Shown: positions 1 to 9,142 of the stretch, piece after piece
How positions within the stretch are numbered: the first letter of the stretch is position 1
How the letters are laid out: every line of letters begins with the position of its first letter
The notes under the pieces: model-generated
Databases searched by the model: none
Told to the model about the DNA's origin: nothing
Seen by the model: only the letters and a program-made list of their open reading frames with translations
From: an uncultured Bacteroidia bacterium
GTDB taxonomy: Bacteria > Bacteroidota > Bacteroidia > Bacteroidales > UBA932
Assembly: GCA_902769525.1 (NCBI GenBank)
Contig: CACXPG010000001.1
Span: forward strand, 1 to 64,000
DNA: 64,000 nt
Reading direction: 5' to 3'
Position numbers and translations under genes: made by a program

Positions 1-15
1 TTTTTGAGCCTTGCA

Positions 16-660
16 ATGAAGAAACAACTCCATAAAGACACTGACCTGGTAAAGGATAATCCTGAACCTGCCGCTCCAGTAAAGGAGAGGAAGGTATCCC
101 TTTGGAGTCTGGCAACCACCTTCACTAAAATAGGTATGTTTACACTGGGAGGCGGATATGCCATGATTCCGCTCATAGACAGGGAGGTGGTGCAGAAGAG
201 AAAATGGCTGGAAACAGATGAGTTCTACGACATACTTTCCATTGCCCAGAGCTCGCCGGGACTGCTTGCAGTGAACATCTCCATTTTTGCAGGATACAGG
301 GTGAGGGGCAACAAGGGCAGCATAGCCGCAACCATAGGAACCTGTCTGCCGTCGTTTCTGATCATTCTTGCGATAGCCATATTCTTTGCCGGTTATCGCG
401 ATAATGTTTATGTGGACAAGATTTTCAAGGGCATAAGGCCCGTAGTGGTGGCCCTGATTGCGGTGCCGGTGGTGAACATGATCCAGAAATCCCGCCTGAA
501 CATCTGGAGGGCTCTGATTGCAGCGGGAACAGCAGCCGCCATCATCTTCCTGAAGGTATCGCCTGTGTACATACTGCTGGTGTTCTTCGCATGTTTTTTC
601 TGCGTAAGGTACATTAAGGCGTGCGGTAAGAAAGATTCAGAAAAGGAGGGCGGCGTATGA
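16..660 (+). CDS. chromate transporter family protein, first half-size subunit
   Basis: Integral membrane protein of the CHR family (ChrA-like), whose characterised members export chromate; the substrate here is unknown. The family signature is visible early (TLGGGYAMIPLIDREVV, then AQSSPGLLAVNISIFAGY), followed by hydrophobic segments over the rest of the 214 residues. This is about half a classical ChrA, and the second half is the next gene, which overlaps it by 4 bp (ATGA), so the two are translated together and probably form a heterodimer. I chose ATG at 16. The frame is open to base 1, so a start upstream of the window cannot be excluded. The N-terminus before the first membrane segment is a charged tail of about 30 residues. 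Confidence 0.85.
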   Translation: MKKQLHKDTDLVKDNPEPAAPVKERKVSLWSLATTFTKIGMFTLGGGYAMIPLIDREVVQKRKWLETDEFYDILSIAQSSPGLLAVNISIFAGYRVRGNKGSIAATIGTCLPSFLIILAIAIFFAGYRDNVYVDKIFKGIRPVVVALIAVPVVNMIQKSRLNIWRALIAAGTAAAIIFLKVSPVYILLVFFACFFCVRYIKACGKKDSEKEGGV

Positions 661-1205
661 TATTCCTGGAACTTTTCTGGACTTTTTTCGTCATCGGAAT
701 ATTCTCCTTCGGAGGCGGATATGCCATGCTTTCCCTTATTCAGAGCAAGGTCGTTACGGAACATGCATGGATAACTGCAGAGCAGTTTACGGACATAGTG
801 GCCATTTCCCAGGCCACCCCGGGACCGGTGGGTATCAACTCGGCAACCTATATAGGCTATACCATAACCCATAATATGGGATACAGCGAATGGGGCTGCA
901 TCGGGGGATCGGCACTGGCATCCCTTGCAGTCGTGCTGCCGTCGTTTATAATCGTGCTGACTATCTGCAGACTGTATCAGAAGGTCAAAAAGAGCAACTT
1001 GTTTGCATCGCTGATGAAAGAGCTAAGGCCTTTTGTAATAGGAATGATTGCAGCAGCGGCAGGAATACTGGTTACACCCCAGAACTTCTTCCACTGGAGC
1101 AGCTGGCTCCTTCTTGCCGGAGCCTTCATAAGCTGTAAATTCTTTAAGGCAAACCCTATCTGGGTAATACTGGCAGGCGGACTGATCGGCCTGCTGATAT
1201 ACTAG
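657..1205 (+). CDS. chromate transporter family protein, second half-size subunit
   Basis: Second CHR-family half, 182 residues, with its own copy of the signature (FGGGYAMLSLIQSKVV and ISQATPGPVGINSATYIGY). Short-chain CHR proteins usually occur as such gene pairs with both partners needed for transport; that part is family knowledge. Most of the protein is hydrophobic, with several predicted membrane helices. Translation is coupled to the preceding gene through an ATGA overlap. Its TAG stop shares a CTAG palindrome with the stop codon of the convergent DUF308 gene on the other strand, so there is no room for a terminator between them. Confidence 0.85.
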   Translation: MIFLELFWTFFVIGIFSFGGGYAMLSLIQSKVVTEHAWITAEQFTDIVAISQATPGPVGINSATYIGYTITHNMGYSEWGCIGGSALASLAVVLPSFIIVLTICRLYQKVKKSNLFASLMKELRPFVIGMIAAAAGILVTPQNFFHWSSWLLLAGAFISCKFFKANPIWVILAGGLIGLLIY

Positions 1206-1891
1206 ACGTCTTCCTCGGAATCACCCGTCATATCCTCTGTAAAAGGTTCCTCTGATGTGGTTTCTGGCTTAGGGTCTCCCTCAGGCTCATCCTCAGGCTC
1301 AATGGCCTCCACCACGATGTTCTGGTTCTCCCTCATACGGTCTGCATCCTCCTGGGCAGCGGCCTGGAGCCTTTTTGCCAGAGCCTTGACCTTGAAAGCC
1401 ATCCAGATTTCAGAAGCGCCCAGAAGCATAAGGCAGATTCCGAAAACAATGCACAGAACAGAGATGTTGTACCTTGGGAAGAAGCAGAACACAATGCCAG
1501 CGACAAAAATCAGAGCCGGAACCAGGAAGAACCAGAACCTGTCCTTGATGCCCTTGGAGTTGCGCACGGCAACCACAAGCTGCAGAAGGCCGTAAAGGGC
1601 CAGCAGGATTCCGAGCACGAAGCCTATGAACTCCATAAAGAAGCCCGTCTTCAGAAGCAGGAACAGGCCGACAACCAGAAACAGGACTGCACTGGCTATG
1701 GAAATCAGGCTCATTCCCTTCAGATCCATATAAGAATTGGTTGCCAGACCGTAAACCACGGTGATGACAGAAGAAAGAATCAGGAAAACTCCCAAAGCCT
1801 TGAGCAGAATCTCACCTGCCTGGCTGGACCATATTACAAGGCAAAGGCCCACGAGGAAAACAAAAACTCCTCTCAAAATACTCTTTATCAT
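1202..1891 (-). CDS. DUF308 (HdeD-like) membrane protein with acidic tail
   Basis: Membrane protein of 229 residues. About six hydrophobic helices fill residues 1-165 in the paired-helix pattern of the DUF308/HdeD family. Residues from about 170 form a cytoplasmic-type tail that ends in a strongly acidic stretch rich in Glu, Asp and Pro. In E. coli HdeD is linked to acid resistance, but that role should not be carried over here. It lies 44 bp downstream of metF on the same strand. A TATATTTG box at 1912-1919 suggests it may have its own promoter. Its stop codon overlaps that of the convergent chromate transporter gene. Confidence 0.7.
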   Translation of the reverse strand: MIKSILRGVFVFLVGLCLVIWSSQAGEILLKALGVFLILSSVITVVYGLATNSYMDLKGMSLISIASAVLFLVVGLFLLLKTGFFMEFIGFVLGILLALYGLLQLVVAVRNSKGIKDRFWFFLVPALIFVAGIVFCFFPRYNISVLCIVFGICLMLLGASEIWMAFKVKALAKRLQAAAQEDADRMRENQNIVVEAIEPEDEPEGDPKPETTSEEPFTEDMTGDSEEDV

Positions 1892-1911
1892 AACTGTCTT
1901 TTTTGTATCAG

Positions 1912-1919
1912 CAAATATA
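1912..1919 (-). promoter_or_regulatory. putative -7 box (TATATTTG) for the DUF308 gene
   Basis: On the minus strand this reads TATATTTG, matching the Bacteroidota -7 consensus TAnnTTTG, about 20 bp before the DUF308 start. I do not see a convincing -33 box, so the call rests on the -7 match and position. Confidence 0.4.
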
Positions 1920-1935
1920 GTAAGAATATGCGATG

Positions 1936-2919
1936 TCAGAAAACCTTGGAGGCTATGGCACGGATATTATCAGCCTTGCCCATAGTGTAGAAATGGATGG
2001 CAGGAACGCCGCCTTCGATGAGTTCTTTGCACTGGGCTATACTCCACTCGATTCCAAACGAATACAGCCTGGCTTCAAAGTCTTCATCCGAAGCGCTTGC
2101 TTTCCTGATGGAAGCTATCTCCGATGTGAAAGCCTTCGGAAAATCGAGGTTGAAAGCCTGGGGGAGAGTCTGGATCTGACGGATGGTGGAAACAGGCTTG
2201 ATTCCCGGGATGACAGGAATGGCAATGCCTGCCTGACGGCATTTTTCCCTGAAACTGAAGAACTTGGCATTATCGAAGAACATCTGTGTGATAATGTAGT
2301 CCGCCCCGGCGTCTACCTTCTTTTTTAGCATCGCGATGTCAGTCTCGAGATTTGGAGCTTCTATATGTTTTTCGGGATAAGCCCCCACTCCGATGCAGAA
2401 ATCGGTCGGGACCGGATTTTTCATGTTAAGGTCCAGATACTTGCCGGCGTTCATGTTCTTTATCTGGGCAACCAGGCTGCTGCTGTGGCTGTGGCCCCCC
2501 TCTGCCGGACGGAAGTATTTCTCGCCCTTGACGGGATCTCCCCTTAGAGCCATCACGTTCCTGATGCCGATAAAGTGCAGGTCCAGAAGCAGACGCTCGT
2601 TCTGGTCCTGGGAAGAACCGCTGCAAATCACGTGGGGAACAATCTCCAGGTCTCTGAACTCACGAGCCAGGACAGACACGATGGCAAGGGTGCCGGGCCT
2701 TTTGGAAACAACCACCTTCTTGAACGAGCCATCAGCATTGGGCACATACTCCACATCATCTGTATGGGCCGTAAAGTTCAGGATCGGTGGCCTGAACTCC
2801 ATAAGCGGACGAACCATGTTCACCAGCTTGGCTGCATCGCTGCCTTTGAGAGGAGGAACGATCTCAAAAGAAGCAAACGGACGGCCTTTCCTTTCTTGAA
2901 GAATCTGTGTAACTTTCAT
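1936..2919 (-). CDS. metF: 5,10-methylenetetrahydrofolate reductase
   Basis: Flavoprotein that reduces 5,10-methylene-THF to 5-methyl-THF, the methyl donor for MetH encoded just upstream. The TIM-barrel family landmarks are present: FASFEIVPPLKG near the N-terminus, VPHVICSGSSQD, NVMALRGDP, and ADYIITQMFFDNAKFF in the second half. The length of 327 residues is normal. I chose ATG at 2919, seven bases after the metH stop. An in-frame TTG at 2937 would overlap metH and adds only six residues that are not typical of the family. The metH-metF order on one strand implies co-transcription for methionine synthesis and methyl-folate supply. Confidence 0.95.
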   Translation of the reverse strand: MKVTQILQERKGRPFASFEIVPPLKGSDAAKLVNMVRPLMEFRPPILNFTAHTDDVEYVPNADGSFKKVVVSKRPGTLAIVSVLAREFRDLEIVPHVICSGSSQDQNERLLLDLHFIGIRNVMALRGDPVKGEKYFRPAEGGHSHSSSLVAQIKNMNAGKYLDLNMKNPVPTDFCIGVGAYPEKHIEAPNLETDIAMLKKKVDAGADYIITQMFFDNAKFFSFREKCRQAGIAIPVIPGIKPVSTIRQIQTLPQAFNLDFPKAFTSEIASIRKASASDEDFEARLYSFGIEWSIAQCKELIEGGVPAIHFYTMGKADNIRAIASKVF

Positions 2920-2926
2920 ATCGGGA

Positions 2927-5900
2927 TCAAATATCAAACAATTTGGCAGAAGGATGACTTATAAGTAGACCGCAAACAGACGTGGTAGGAACCAGGGCGT
3001 CTGTTTCGGTAAGATGAACACCCAAAACATTCTCCGCATCCAGAAGATCCAAAGCCACACGTTTGAGAGAATGGTCCGGGCAGACAGGATAGCCGAACGC
3101 CGGACGGATAACCTTGAGGGCGGAACCCAGCATTGCAACTTCCTGCATCCATTCTGCAAGAGCCTGGGCAAGACGGGCGCATAAACTGTACCTGAGCAGA
3201 TACTCATAGCTCTTGTGGTCCATTTTGGCGGAAAGTCTGTCTTCCACCCTTGCCACGAACACTCCCGCCCTGCTTGGGATGTCTCCGCCCCGGACATCTT
3301 CCCTGCGGCAGACAAAATCCGCAAGCGAAAGATGCTCCGAACCTTCACGGCACTGCCTCGGGACCTTGATTGTTGCAACCACCTTCCGCTCATCCAGCGG
3401 AACAGGCACGACATTTCCCAGGGCATCTTCCGCCAGGTTCCCGTACAGGCATATTGCATCTTTGCCATCCACTACTGCACTAACAGCGTCGTAGAAAGAA
3501 AGAACTACGCCTGCTGAGACAGAAGAAGACTCTATCATACCGGAAAGCACTCCAAGGGCCTCTTCATACAGAGACTCCGCCTCAGGGTTAGAGTAAACCA
3601 CTGCGGGATACTTGCCCTTGAACCCCCAGAAATTCAGCAGCGCGGTCCAGTCTATCCTGCCCGCCAGCATTGAGAGGTCTATATTGTCCGCCTCCAGATT
3701 TGCCTTCCAGAGACTGTCCGGCAGCACAAAAGATTCCGGGCTGAACCTTGGAGCAAGTTCCCTCGCCTGAGCCAAAGAAAGGCAACGGCTGTCACGCTCA
3801 AGATATTGGCGCCTGATTTCTTCCTGGGAACGCTTTATAGCCTCAGCATCTTCATCGGCGATGATTTTCCTGTATGCCAATGAGGCGTTTGAAGCATCTC
3901 CCCCAAACAATACAACACCACTGTACAAAGGAGCTATACGCACTGCCGCATGGACAGAAGAAGCCGCAGCTCCGCCCACTGCCAGAGGAATCAGATAACC
4001 GAGTTCCTTAAGCATACGGGCCTTGTTGTCTTCCAGCATACAAGCCAGTTCTTCCATATATTTCAGAGACGGAGTGATCAGGCCGCTCACCCCTATCAGA
4101 GACGCTTTTCTTCTTATTGCCTCCTCAACGATTGTGCTGTTTTCCGTGGCCACGCCCAGGTCTACCACCTCCATTCCGTTGCAAGACAGCACTATGGAAA
4201 CGATGTTCTTTCCTATGTCGTGGATATCGCCTTTGGCCGTAGCCAGGATCACTACAGGTTTCTTCCGTTCTTTCCCTTGCGGCTCCCCGCTACGGATTTC
4301 ATTCTGCATATAAGGCTGGAGGATATCCACCGCCTCCTTCATCACCCTTGCGCTCTTGACAACCTGCGGCAGGAACATCTTCCCCTGCCCGAAAGCGTCC
4401 CCGACTTTCTCAAGACCGGCCATAAGCGGACCTTCGATTATCTCTACCGGCTTCTTTTCCCCAAGCAAGGTTTCCAGAAGTGATGCCAGCGGAAGGGAAT
4501 TGCCCTTAACCACAGCCTCGGACAACTCGGCAGAAGCGTCAAGTTCCTGGACGGAAACGTTCTGTACGGAAGCGCTGTTCACGCCGCCGGACTTGCGGCT
4601 CAGCTCCAGCACTCTTGCAGCCTCGGCAACAGAAGTTAGCACCTCCACGGCAGGAGATTCGCCCGAAGCTGATGCCATCGCTGAAGAAAAAGCATCTTTG
4701 TAAGGAGAGGATGAAATGTCCTGTTCGGACACTTTCTCCAGAATAGAGAAATCGTTGAGTATAACAGCTTCCGCACATACCCTCAAAACCGGGTCCAGAC
4801 TATCGTACAGGTCTGTCATGGAAGGGTTTACGATTGCCATATCCAATCCCGCGGAAATCGCGTGGTAGAGGAACACGGAGTGCATCGCCCGGCGGACAGG
4901 GTTGTTGCCCCTGAACGCGAACGAGAGGTTGGAGACTCCACCCGAAGTCTTGGCTCCGGGGAGGTTGCACTTGATCCATCTGACCGCCTCTATGAAATCC
5001 GAGGCATAGCTGTCGTGCTCCTTCATTCCGGTTGCCACAGTAAGGATGTTGCAGTCAAAAATGATGTCTGACGGAGCAAAACCGATGCCTGTCAGAATCT
5101 TGTATGCCCGGCTGCATATTTCCGTCTTCCGATGGAAAGTGGTGGCCTGCCCCTTCTCGTCAAACGCCATTACTATGACGGCAGCCCCTAGGTCGAACAG
5201 CTCTGTTGCCCGACGGACAAACTCCCCCTCCCCGTCTTTGAGGCTAATGGAATTGACCACCGGACGGCCCTGGGAATTTTTCACTCCGGCAAGAATCGTG
5301 TCCCAGTCGGAGGAGTCTGTCATAAACGGCACACGGGCTATTGCAGGCTCAGATGAAAGATAACGCAAGAAGCTCTCCATCAGCTGAGTGCCGTTGCTCA
5401 TAGGCTCGTCTGTGTTTATGTCTATGACTGTTGCCCCGTCCTGTATCTGCTTGAGGGCTATCTGGGAAGCCTCTGCAAAATCCTTCTCCCTCATCAAGGT
5501 GGCGAACTTTGCGCTTCCCGCCACGTTTGTGCGCTCGCCGATGTTCGTGAAATTAAACTTGCGGCGGTTTATGACAAGGTCTTCCAGACCACTAAGATGC
5601 AGGTCATCGATATCCGTCTCTGTCTCTGTCAGTGGCCTTGGCGCACATCCCTTCAGAGCAGACGATATTGCCGCAATGTGCTCGGGAGTCGTACCGCAGC
5701 ATCCGCCGGCGATGTTGATGGCAGGACTGCTGCCACTGACAGCCATCTCCCTTATGCAGGAAGCCGTATAATCCGGAGTCTCGGAATAACAGCCCATCTC
5801 GTCCGGAAGGCCGGCATTAGGATAAACGCTTACTGCACAGCCGGCTGCAAACTCTGCGATATCTTTAATGCATGAAGCCATGTCCTTTGCCCCGAAAGAG

Positions 5901-6685
5901 CAGTTCAGTCCGAAGCTCAAAGGATTGTAAACCCGAACCGATGTAAACAGGGAACGCACATCCTGCCCGGTCAGGATACGGCCATACTTGTCGTTGATTG
6001 TAGCAGAGACCATTACAGGAACTTCAAAGTCTTCCGGATATCCTGGCTGGTTTTTCAATTTCCTGAAAACCTTTCTGATGGCGTAAAGCGCAGCCTTTGC
6101 ATTCAGGCCGTCATAGATGCTTTCCACCAGAAGCACATCCACCCCTCCTTCTATCAAAGCCTCAGCCTGAACCATATAGGCCTGAGCCATCTCATCGAAC
6201 GATATGTTGCGGAACTCCGGCCTGGATACATCCGGAGACAAGGACAGAGACTTTACCGTAGGCCCCATACTCCCCGCAACCACAGCACGGGCAGGCCCCC
6301 ATTCCTCCTTCCAGCTGGCACTTGCAGAATCCTCATCGCCGAGGAAACTCAAACCCTCTTCTTCCGCGGCCTTTCTTGCTATCCTGGCCCCTTCAAAGTT
6401 TATCTGAAAGACTTTATCCTCACATCCGTACTCCTGCTGGGAAACGGAAGTTCCGCTGAAAGTGTTCGTCTCGATGATTTCCGCCCCGGATGCGATATAT
6501 GACCTGTGAATTTTTGAAATGCCCTCTGGATCAACAAGATTCAGCATATCAAGATTACCGCCCACGCCCCTTCCTTCAGACGGGTTGTCAAGGTGGAGCT
6601 TCTGGATCATGGTGCCCATTGCTCCATCCATCACAACTATCCTGTCTTTCAGACGAGCCAGTATTTCCTTCCTTGTTATCCTCAT
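2927..6685 (-). CDS. metH: cobalamin-dependent methionine synthase
   Basis: Transfers the methyl group of 5-methyl-THF to homocysteine through methylcobalamin. All modules are present in 1252 residues. The homocysteine domain carries its zinc cysteines (FGLNCS near 262, [10 protein letters not shown] near 327). The pterin domain has the [11 protein letters not shown] motif. The cobalamin cap is followed by the B12-binding domain with [10 protein letters not shown] at about 820, whose His is the lower axial cobalt ligand. The C-terminal AdoMet reactivation domain has [12 protein letters not shown] at about 1193. ATG at 6685 is preferred because an upstream GTG would add 23 non-homologous residues. 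A terminator of the previous gene lies just upstream. I could not recognise a cobalamin riboswitch in the roughly 45 bp between that terminator and the start. Confidence 0.97.
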   Translation of the reverse strand: MRITRKEILARLKDRIVVMDGAMGTMIQKLHLDNPSEGRGVGGNLDMLNLVDPEGISKIHRSYIASGAEIIETNTFSGTSVSQQEYGCEDKVFQINFEGARIARKAAEEEGLSFLGDEDSASASWKEEWGPARAVVAGSMGPTVKSLSLSPDVSRPEFRNISFDEMAQAYMVQAEALIEGGVDVLLVESIYDGLNAKAALYAIRKVFRKLKNQPGYPEDFEVPVMVSATINDKYGRILTGQDVRSLFTSVRVYNPLSFGLNCSFGAKDMASCIKDIAEFAAGCAVSVYPNAGLPDEMGCYSETPDYTASCIREMAVSGSSPAINIAGGCCGTTPEHIAAISSALKGCAPRPLTETETDIDDLHLSGLEDLVINRRKFNFTNIGERTNVAGSAKFATLMREKDFAEASQIALKQIQDGATVIDINTDEPMSNGTQLMESFLRYLSSEPAIARVPFMTDSSDWDTILAGVKNSQGRPVVNSISLKDGEGEFVRRATELFDLGAAVIVMAFDEKGQATTFHRKTEICSRAYKILTGIGFAPSDIIFDCNILTVATGMKEHDSYASDFIEAVRWIKCNLPGAKTSGGVSNLSFAFRGNNPVRRAMHSVFLYHAISAGLDMAIVNPSMTDLYDSLDPVLRVCAEAVILNDFSILEKVSEQDISSSPYKDAFSSAMASASGESPAVEVLTSVAEAARVLELSRKSGGVNSASVQNVSVQELDASAELSEAVVKGNSLPLASLLETLLGEKKPVEIIEGPLMAGLEKVGDAFGQGKMFLPQVVKSARVMKEAVDILQPYMQNEIRSGEPQGKERKKPVVILATAKGDIHDIGKNIVSIVLSCNGMEVVDLGVATENSTIVEEAIRRKASLIGVSGLITPSLKYMEELACMLEDNKARMLKELGYLIPLAVGGAAASSVHAAVRIAPLYSGVVLFGGDASNASLAYRKIIADEDAEAIKRSQEEIRRQYLERDSRCLSLAQARELAPRFSPESFVLPDSLWKANLEADNIDLSMLAGRIDWTALLNFWGFKGKYPAVVYSNPEAESLYEEALGVLSGMIESSSVSAGVVLSFYDAVSAVVDGKDAICLYGNLAEDALGNVVPVPLDERKVVATIKVPRQCREGSEHLSLADFVCRREDVRGGDIPSRAGVFVARVEDRLSAKMDHKSYEYLLRYSLCARLAQALAEWMQEVAMLGSALKVIRPAFGYPVCPDHSLKRVALDLLDAENVLGVHLTETDALVPTTSVCGLLISHPSAKLFDI

Positions 6686-6728
6686 GTCAAGATATGCAAA
6701 CCACTTGCAAAGATACTTCAAAAAGTAA

Positions 6729-6760
6729 CAGTCTGTAGCGGAAAACACCGCCACAGACTG
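6729..6760 (-). terminator. Rho-independent terminator after the glycosyltransferase gene
   Basis: A near-perfect hairpin: cagtctgt pairs with acagactg, with an inner gcgg/ccgc pair and one internal mismatch. On the minus strand it is followed by a T-rich run (ttactttttg). It separates the glycosyltransferase operon from metH. Confidence 0.75.
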
Positions 6761-6786
6761 TCCTCATAAGTTTGACTGAAGCCCAA

Positions 6787-7704
6787 TCACTTGTTTATCT
6801 TAAATTTAGCCCCAGATTTAACTTTGTGCCGATTTATAAGATAAAGCCCCCATCCAAACGGCAGGGCCAGAACGGTAAGCAGCTTATTCGGCGATTCCCT
6901 TAAAAACCTCCTGTTACGGCTGCGGATGGAGTGGTTCACATAGTGGACATTCAGCTGGAATCTGCGCTTGAGGCTCTTGGCGTGCTGCATGTCAAATTTC
7001 CGGACATAAGCCATACCTTTTGGATTGTTCCAGTACTGTTTCCACATGCTGAAGGAAGACCCGTCCGGCTGGTAGTCCACATTCACCATCACCTTGTTGC
7101 ACACCAGCAGCTTATAGTCTTCGTCTATCATGTTGTACAGAAGAGCCAGACCCACATACCTCTCACCTTCAAACAGCGGATAAGGCGGATACTTCTTCAC
7201 CACTTCCGTCCTGTAAACCAGCTTCTTGTCTCCAAGACCCCCAAGCACCTCGTAATAATCGCGTAGGGTAGTCTCCTTCAAGCCGGCAGGAAACTCCTTC
7301 CCTATCACCTTGCCGGAAAGGTCCGCGTCAAGCCCTATGATTCCAGCAATGCGGTCCTTGTCTTCATCGCGATAATTGTTCTTCCAGAAAGACACAATCT
7401 TCTCCACAGCATCATCCGGCATATAGTCGTCGGAATCTATGCAGACGTTAAGCTCCGTGGTAATGTTGGCGTATGCGGTATTGTGCGCCCCGTGCATGCC
7501 CTGGTTCTTCTGATATATGTAGTGGATGGAAATCTTTCCCTCTGAAGCCCAGCCTTCTACAAGCTCACGGGTATTGTCAGACGACCCGTCGTCCACCACC
7601 AGCCACTCAAAATCCTTGCAAGTCTGCCGAAGCAGGCTCTCGTACGTACGTCCGATGGTGTGAGCCCTATTGTATGCGGGAGTAAAAACCGTTAAAGTCT
7701 TCAT
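6787..7704 (-). CDS. family 2 glycosyltransferase
   Basis: Inverting nucleotide-sugar transferase with a GT-A fold, 305 residues. Visible landmarks are TVFTPAYNRAHTIGRTYESL at the N-terminus, LVVDDGSSDNT for nucleotide binding, and the DxD-type metal site CIDSDDYMPDDAVE. The C-terminal third is basic and has no membrane span, so this is probably a soluble or peripheral enzyme of surface glycan assembly; donor and acceptor cannot be read from sequence. ATG at 7704 is preferred over a TTG six codons earlier. Two tiny genes lie immediately upstream on the same strand, 26 bp away. A strong terminator follows it. Confidence 0.88.
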   Translation of the reverse strand: MKTLTVFTPAYNRAHTIGRTYESLLRQTCKDFEWLVVDDGSSDNTRELVEGWASEGKISIHYIYQKNQGMHGAHNTAYANITTELNVCIDSDDYMPDDAVEKIVSFWKNNYRDEDKDRIAGIIGLDADLSGKVIGKEFPAGLKETTLRDYYEVLGGLGDKKLVYRTEVVKKYPPYPLFEGERYVGLALLYNMIDEDYKLLVCNKVMVNVDYQPDGSSFSMWKQYWNNPKGMAYVRKFDMQHAKSLKRRFQLNVHYVNHSIRSRNRRFLRESPNKLLTVLALPFGWGLYLINRHKVKSGAKFKINK

Positions 7705-7730
7705 ACCTGACAAATATACCAAAAAGATTT

Positions 7731-7910
7731 CTACCGCCCCTCCAGAATCTTCTTCAGCTGGCGCTTGGCGGTCTTGCGGTCATACTTCTTCTTGCTTTTG
7801 GCTATGCGCGTAGGACGGGTGGAGATCAGTTTTCCGAACTTCTCTATCTCCAGCTGACGGTCCACCGTCTTGACTGCATCAATCACCGTTTTCCGCTTAA
7901 CCTTTTTCAT
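7731..7910 (-). CDS. small basic protein, unknown function (59 aa)
   Basis: Open frame of 59 codons, starting MKKVKRKTVIDAVKTVDRQL and ending QLKKILEGR. It is extremely rich in Lys and Arg, predicted helical, with no signal peptide or membrane segment. I do not recognise a named family. Support for its being real comes from arrangement: its ATG overlaps the stop of the upstream small gene by ATGA, and it stops 26 bp before the glycosyltransferase. The basic character suggests binding to nucleic acid or ribosomes, but this is inference only. Confidence 0.55.
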   Translation of the reverse strand: MKKVKRKTVIDAVKTVDRQLEIEKFGKLISTRPTRIAKSKKKYDRKTAKRQLKKILEGR

Positions 7911-8068
7911 TGATTCATAACCTTCCGGAAACGGAACATCCCGTCTCTCATGCCACCGAACTCTTCCAGCGCCCCATACCTGAACGCCTCCTGATTGTCC
8001 AGGATGAACTGCTCCCGGCCCTTGTCTGTCAGCCTCACCAGCTTTACATTTGCTTTCTTCCTGCTCAT
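7907..8068 (-). CDS. small protein, unknown function (53 aa)
   Basis: Begins MSRKKANVKLVRLTDKGREQ and ends RDGMFRFRKVMNQ; 53 residues from ATG at 8068 (a longer frame from 8098 adds ten residues). It is soluble and has a basic N-terminus and an acidic centre. No family is recognised. It overlaps the following 59-residue gene by 4 bp, which supports translational coupling. A TATATTTG box at 8087-8094 lies upstream. The two small genes and the glycosyltransferase form a plausible three-gene operon. Confidence 0.5.
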   Translation of the reverse strand: MSRKKANVKLVRLTDKGREQFILDNQEAFRYGALEEFGGMRDGMFRFRKVMNQ

Positions 8069-8086
8069 AGACTCATTTCTTTTCTG

Positions 8087-8094
8087 CAAATATA
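8087..8094 (-). promoter_or_regulatory. putative -7 box (TATATTTG) for the small-protein operon
   Basis: Minus-strand TATATTTG, 18 bp before the 53-residue gene. The upstream region is very AT-rich and I cannot fix a -33 box. Confidence 0.4.
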
Positions 8095-8189
8095 GCAATT
8101 AGCAAAATCTTTTATAACAACATATTTATTCCCAACAAAATGCAATAAATATCTTTTTGTATATTATTAACATCTTTTAACATCTTTTC

Positions 8190-8221
8190 TTTGGCGCTGC
8201 TCTAAAGGTGTACTAAATTTG
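8190..8221 (+). promoter_or_regulatory. Bacteroidota-type promoter for the 8244 gene
   Basis: TTTG at 8190-8193 and TAAATTTG at 8214-8221 are separated by 20 bp, an ideal fit to the primary sigma factor consensus of this phylum. The start codon lies 22 bp beyond the -7 box. Directly upstream is a short direct repeat (ttaacatctttt twice, around 8166-8188) in an AT-rich tract. Confidence 0.7.
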
Positions 8222-8243
8222 CTTTAGAAAAACATCAACGATC

Positions 8244-9137
8244 ATGAAGAATTTTGAAAACCTAAAAAACATCCTTGAATTATTCGACAAAAATCGCGAG
8301 AATGAAAAGAAGTATGAAAACAGCAAACTCTCTGACCCTAACAACAGAGAAGAATATGCTCAAGCGATTGCCGAATGTTTTAAGCCTTGCTCTGCAAAGA
8401 TTCTTGCCGGACATTTTGAAGTGACTGATCTGGAAGGCAACAAGAGATGCATTTACCCTACAGCCATTGAGTTATACTATCACGAAGAAGATAACGGCAC
8501 AGATGAAGTCCGTTTCAAAGATCCGATAATGTACCACACCAACGACAGGAAAATCTACGATTTCTATAAGAACAAAGAGTACTTTGACAAACATTTCAAT
8601 AATGATAATTTTGATCATAAAGACAACTTGAAAAAAATAAAGTACTATTCAAAACGAAATCTTCCACTTCCTGAAAAACCATTCGAAATACCTTACTTCC
8701 CCATAGGCAGTCTCAATCCGCACACATCTGGAATAGATATCACTTTCGAGAATCCCAATGAGAAATATCGTGCCTCGTGCCTCATTCGTAAATACAAAAT
8801 TCAATTTGGCGCCAACGAACCACATCCAATTGAGAATTCCACTGACATATATGAAGATATGCTCATTAATGGTATTCCTCTAGACAATAATGTAGAATGG
8901 ATTGAATGGGTTCCCGGTAATGAAAAAAAGATAAAAATAGAAAGAGGCTGGAGACAAAATGTTCCTAATTATAGACAATACAAAGACTCGCCTGAACTCT
9001 GGGAAAAAGTCGAAGTTAAGGAAGAACCAAAGAAAGATCCAGATACAGAGAACACATTTTCTATTAATAAAATTAGATATGTCAAATGTCCTTTCAACTG
9101 GCAGTTCCGCATAAAGAATCCCCAAAATAATAATTAG
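8244..9137 (+). CDS. orphan AT-rich protein, possible MPG-like fold
   Basis: A 297-residue soluble protein with no signal peptide or membrane span, rich in Asn, Lys, Asp and Glu and visibly more AT-rich than its neighbours, which suggests different ancestry. The N-terminal 35 residues look helical and charged. Residues 58-110 (HFEV, then IYPTAIELYYHEED) and 152-185 (FPIGSLNPHTSGIDITFEN, then ASCLIRKYKI) look like conserved cores. I recall uncharacterised Bacteroides proteins of this layout loosely compared with 3-methyladenine (methylpurine) DNA glycosylases, but I cannot confirm this. It has its own promoter and is followed after 5 bp by the deiminase-family gene, so the two are co-transcribed. 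Confidence 0.6.
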   Translation: MKNFENLKNILELFDKNRENEKKYENSKLSDPNNREEYAQAIAECFKPCSAKILAGHFEVTDLEGNKRCIYPTAIELYYHEEDNGTDEVRFKDPIMYHTNDRKIYDFYKNKEYFDKHFNNDNFDHKDNLKKIKYYSKRNLPLPEKPFEIPYFPIGSLNPHTSGIDITFENPNEKYRASCLIRKYKIQFGANEPHPIENSTDIYEDMLINGIPLDNNVEWIEWVPGNEKKIKIERGWRQNVPNYRQYKDSPELWEKVEVKEEPKKDPDTENTFSINKIRYVKCPFNWQFRIKNPQNNN

Positions 9138-9142
9138 CACCT

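Noticed and set aside
2919-2937. TTG start for metF overlapping metH
   Set aside because: ATG at 2919 lies seven bases after the metH stop and gives the normal N-terminus; the TTG adds non-homologous residues.
7731-7910. Reading the two tiny genes before the glycosyltransferase as one frameshifted gene
   Set aside because: Both have proper ATG and stop codons joined by an ATGA overlap, the normal form of translational coupling, and neither resembles half of a known protein.
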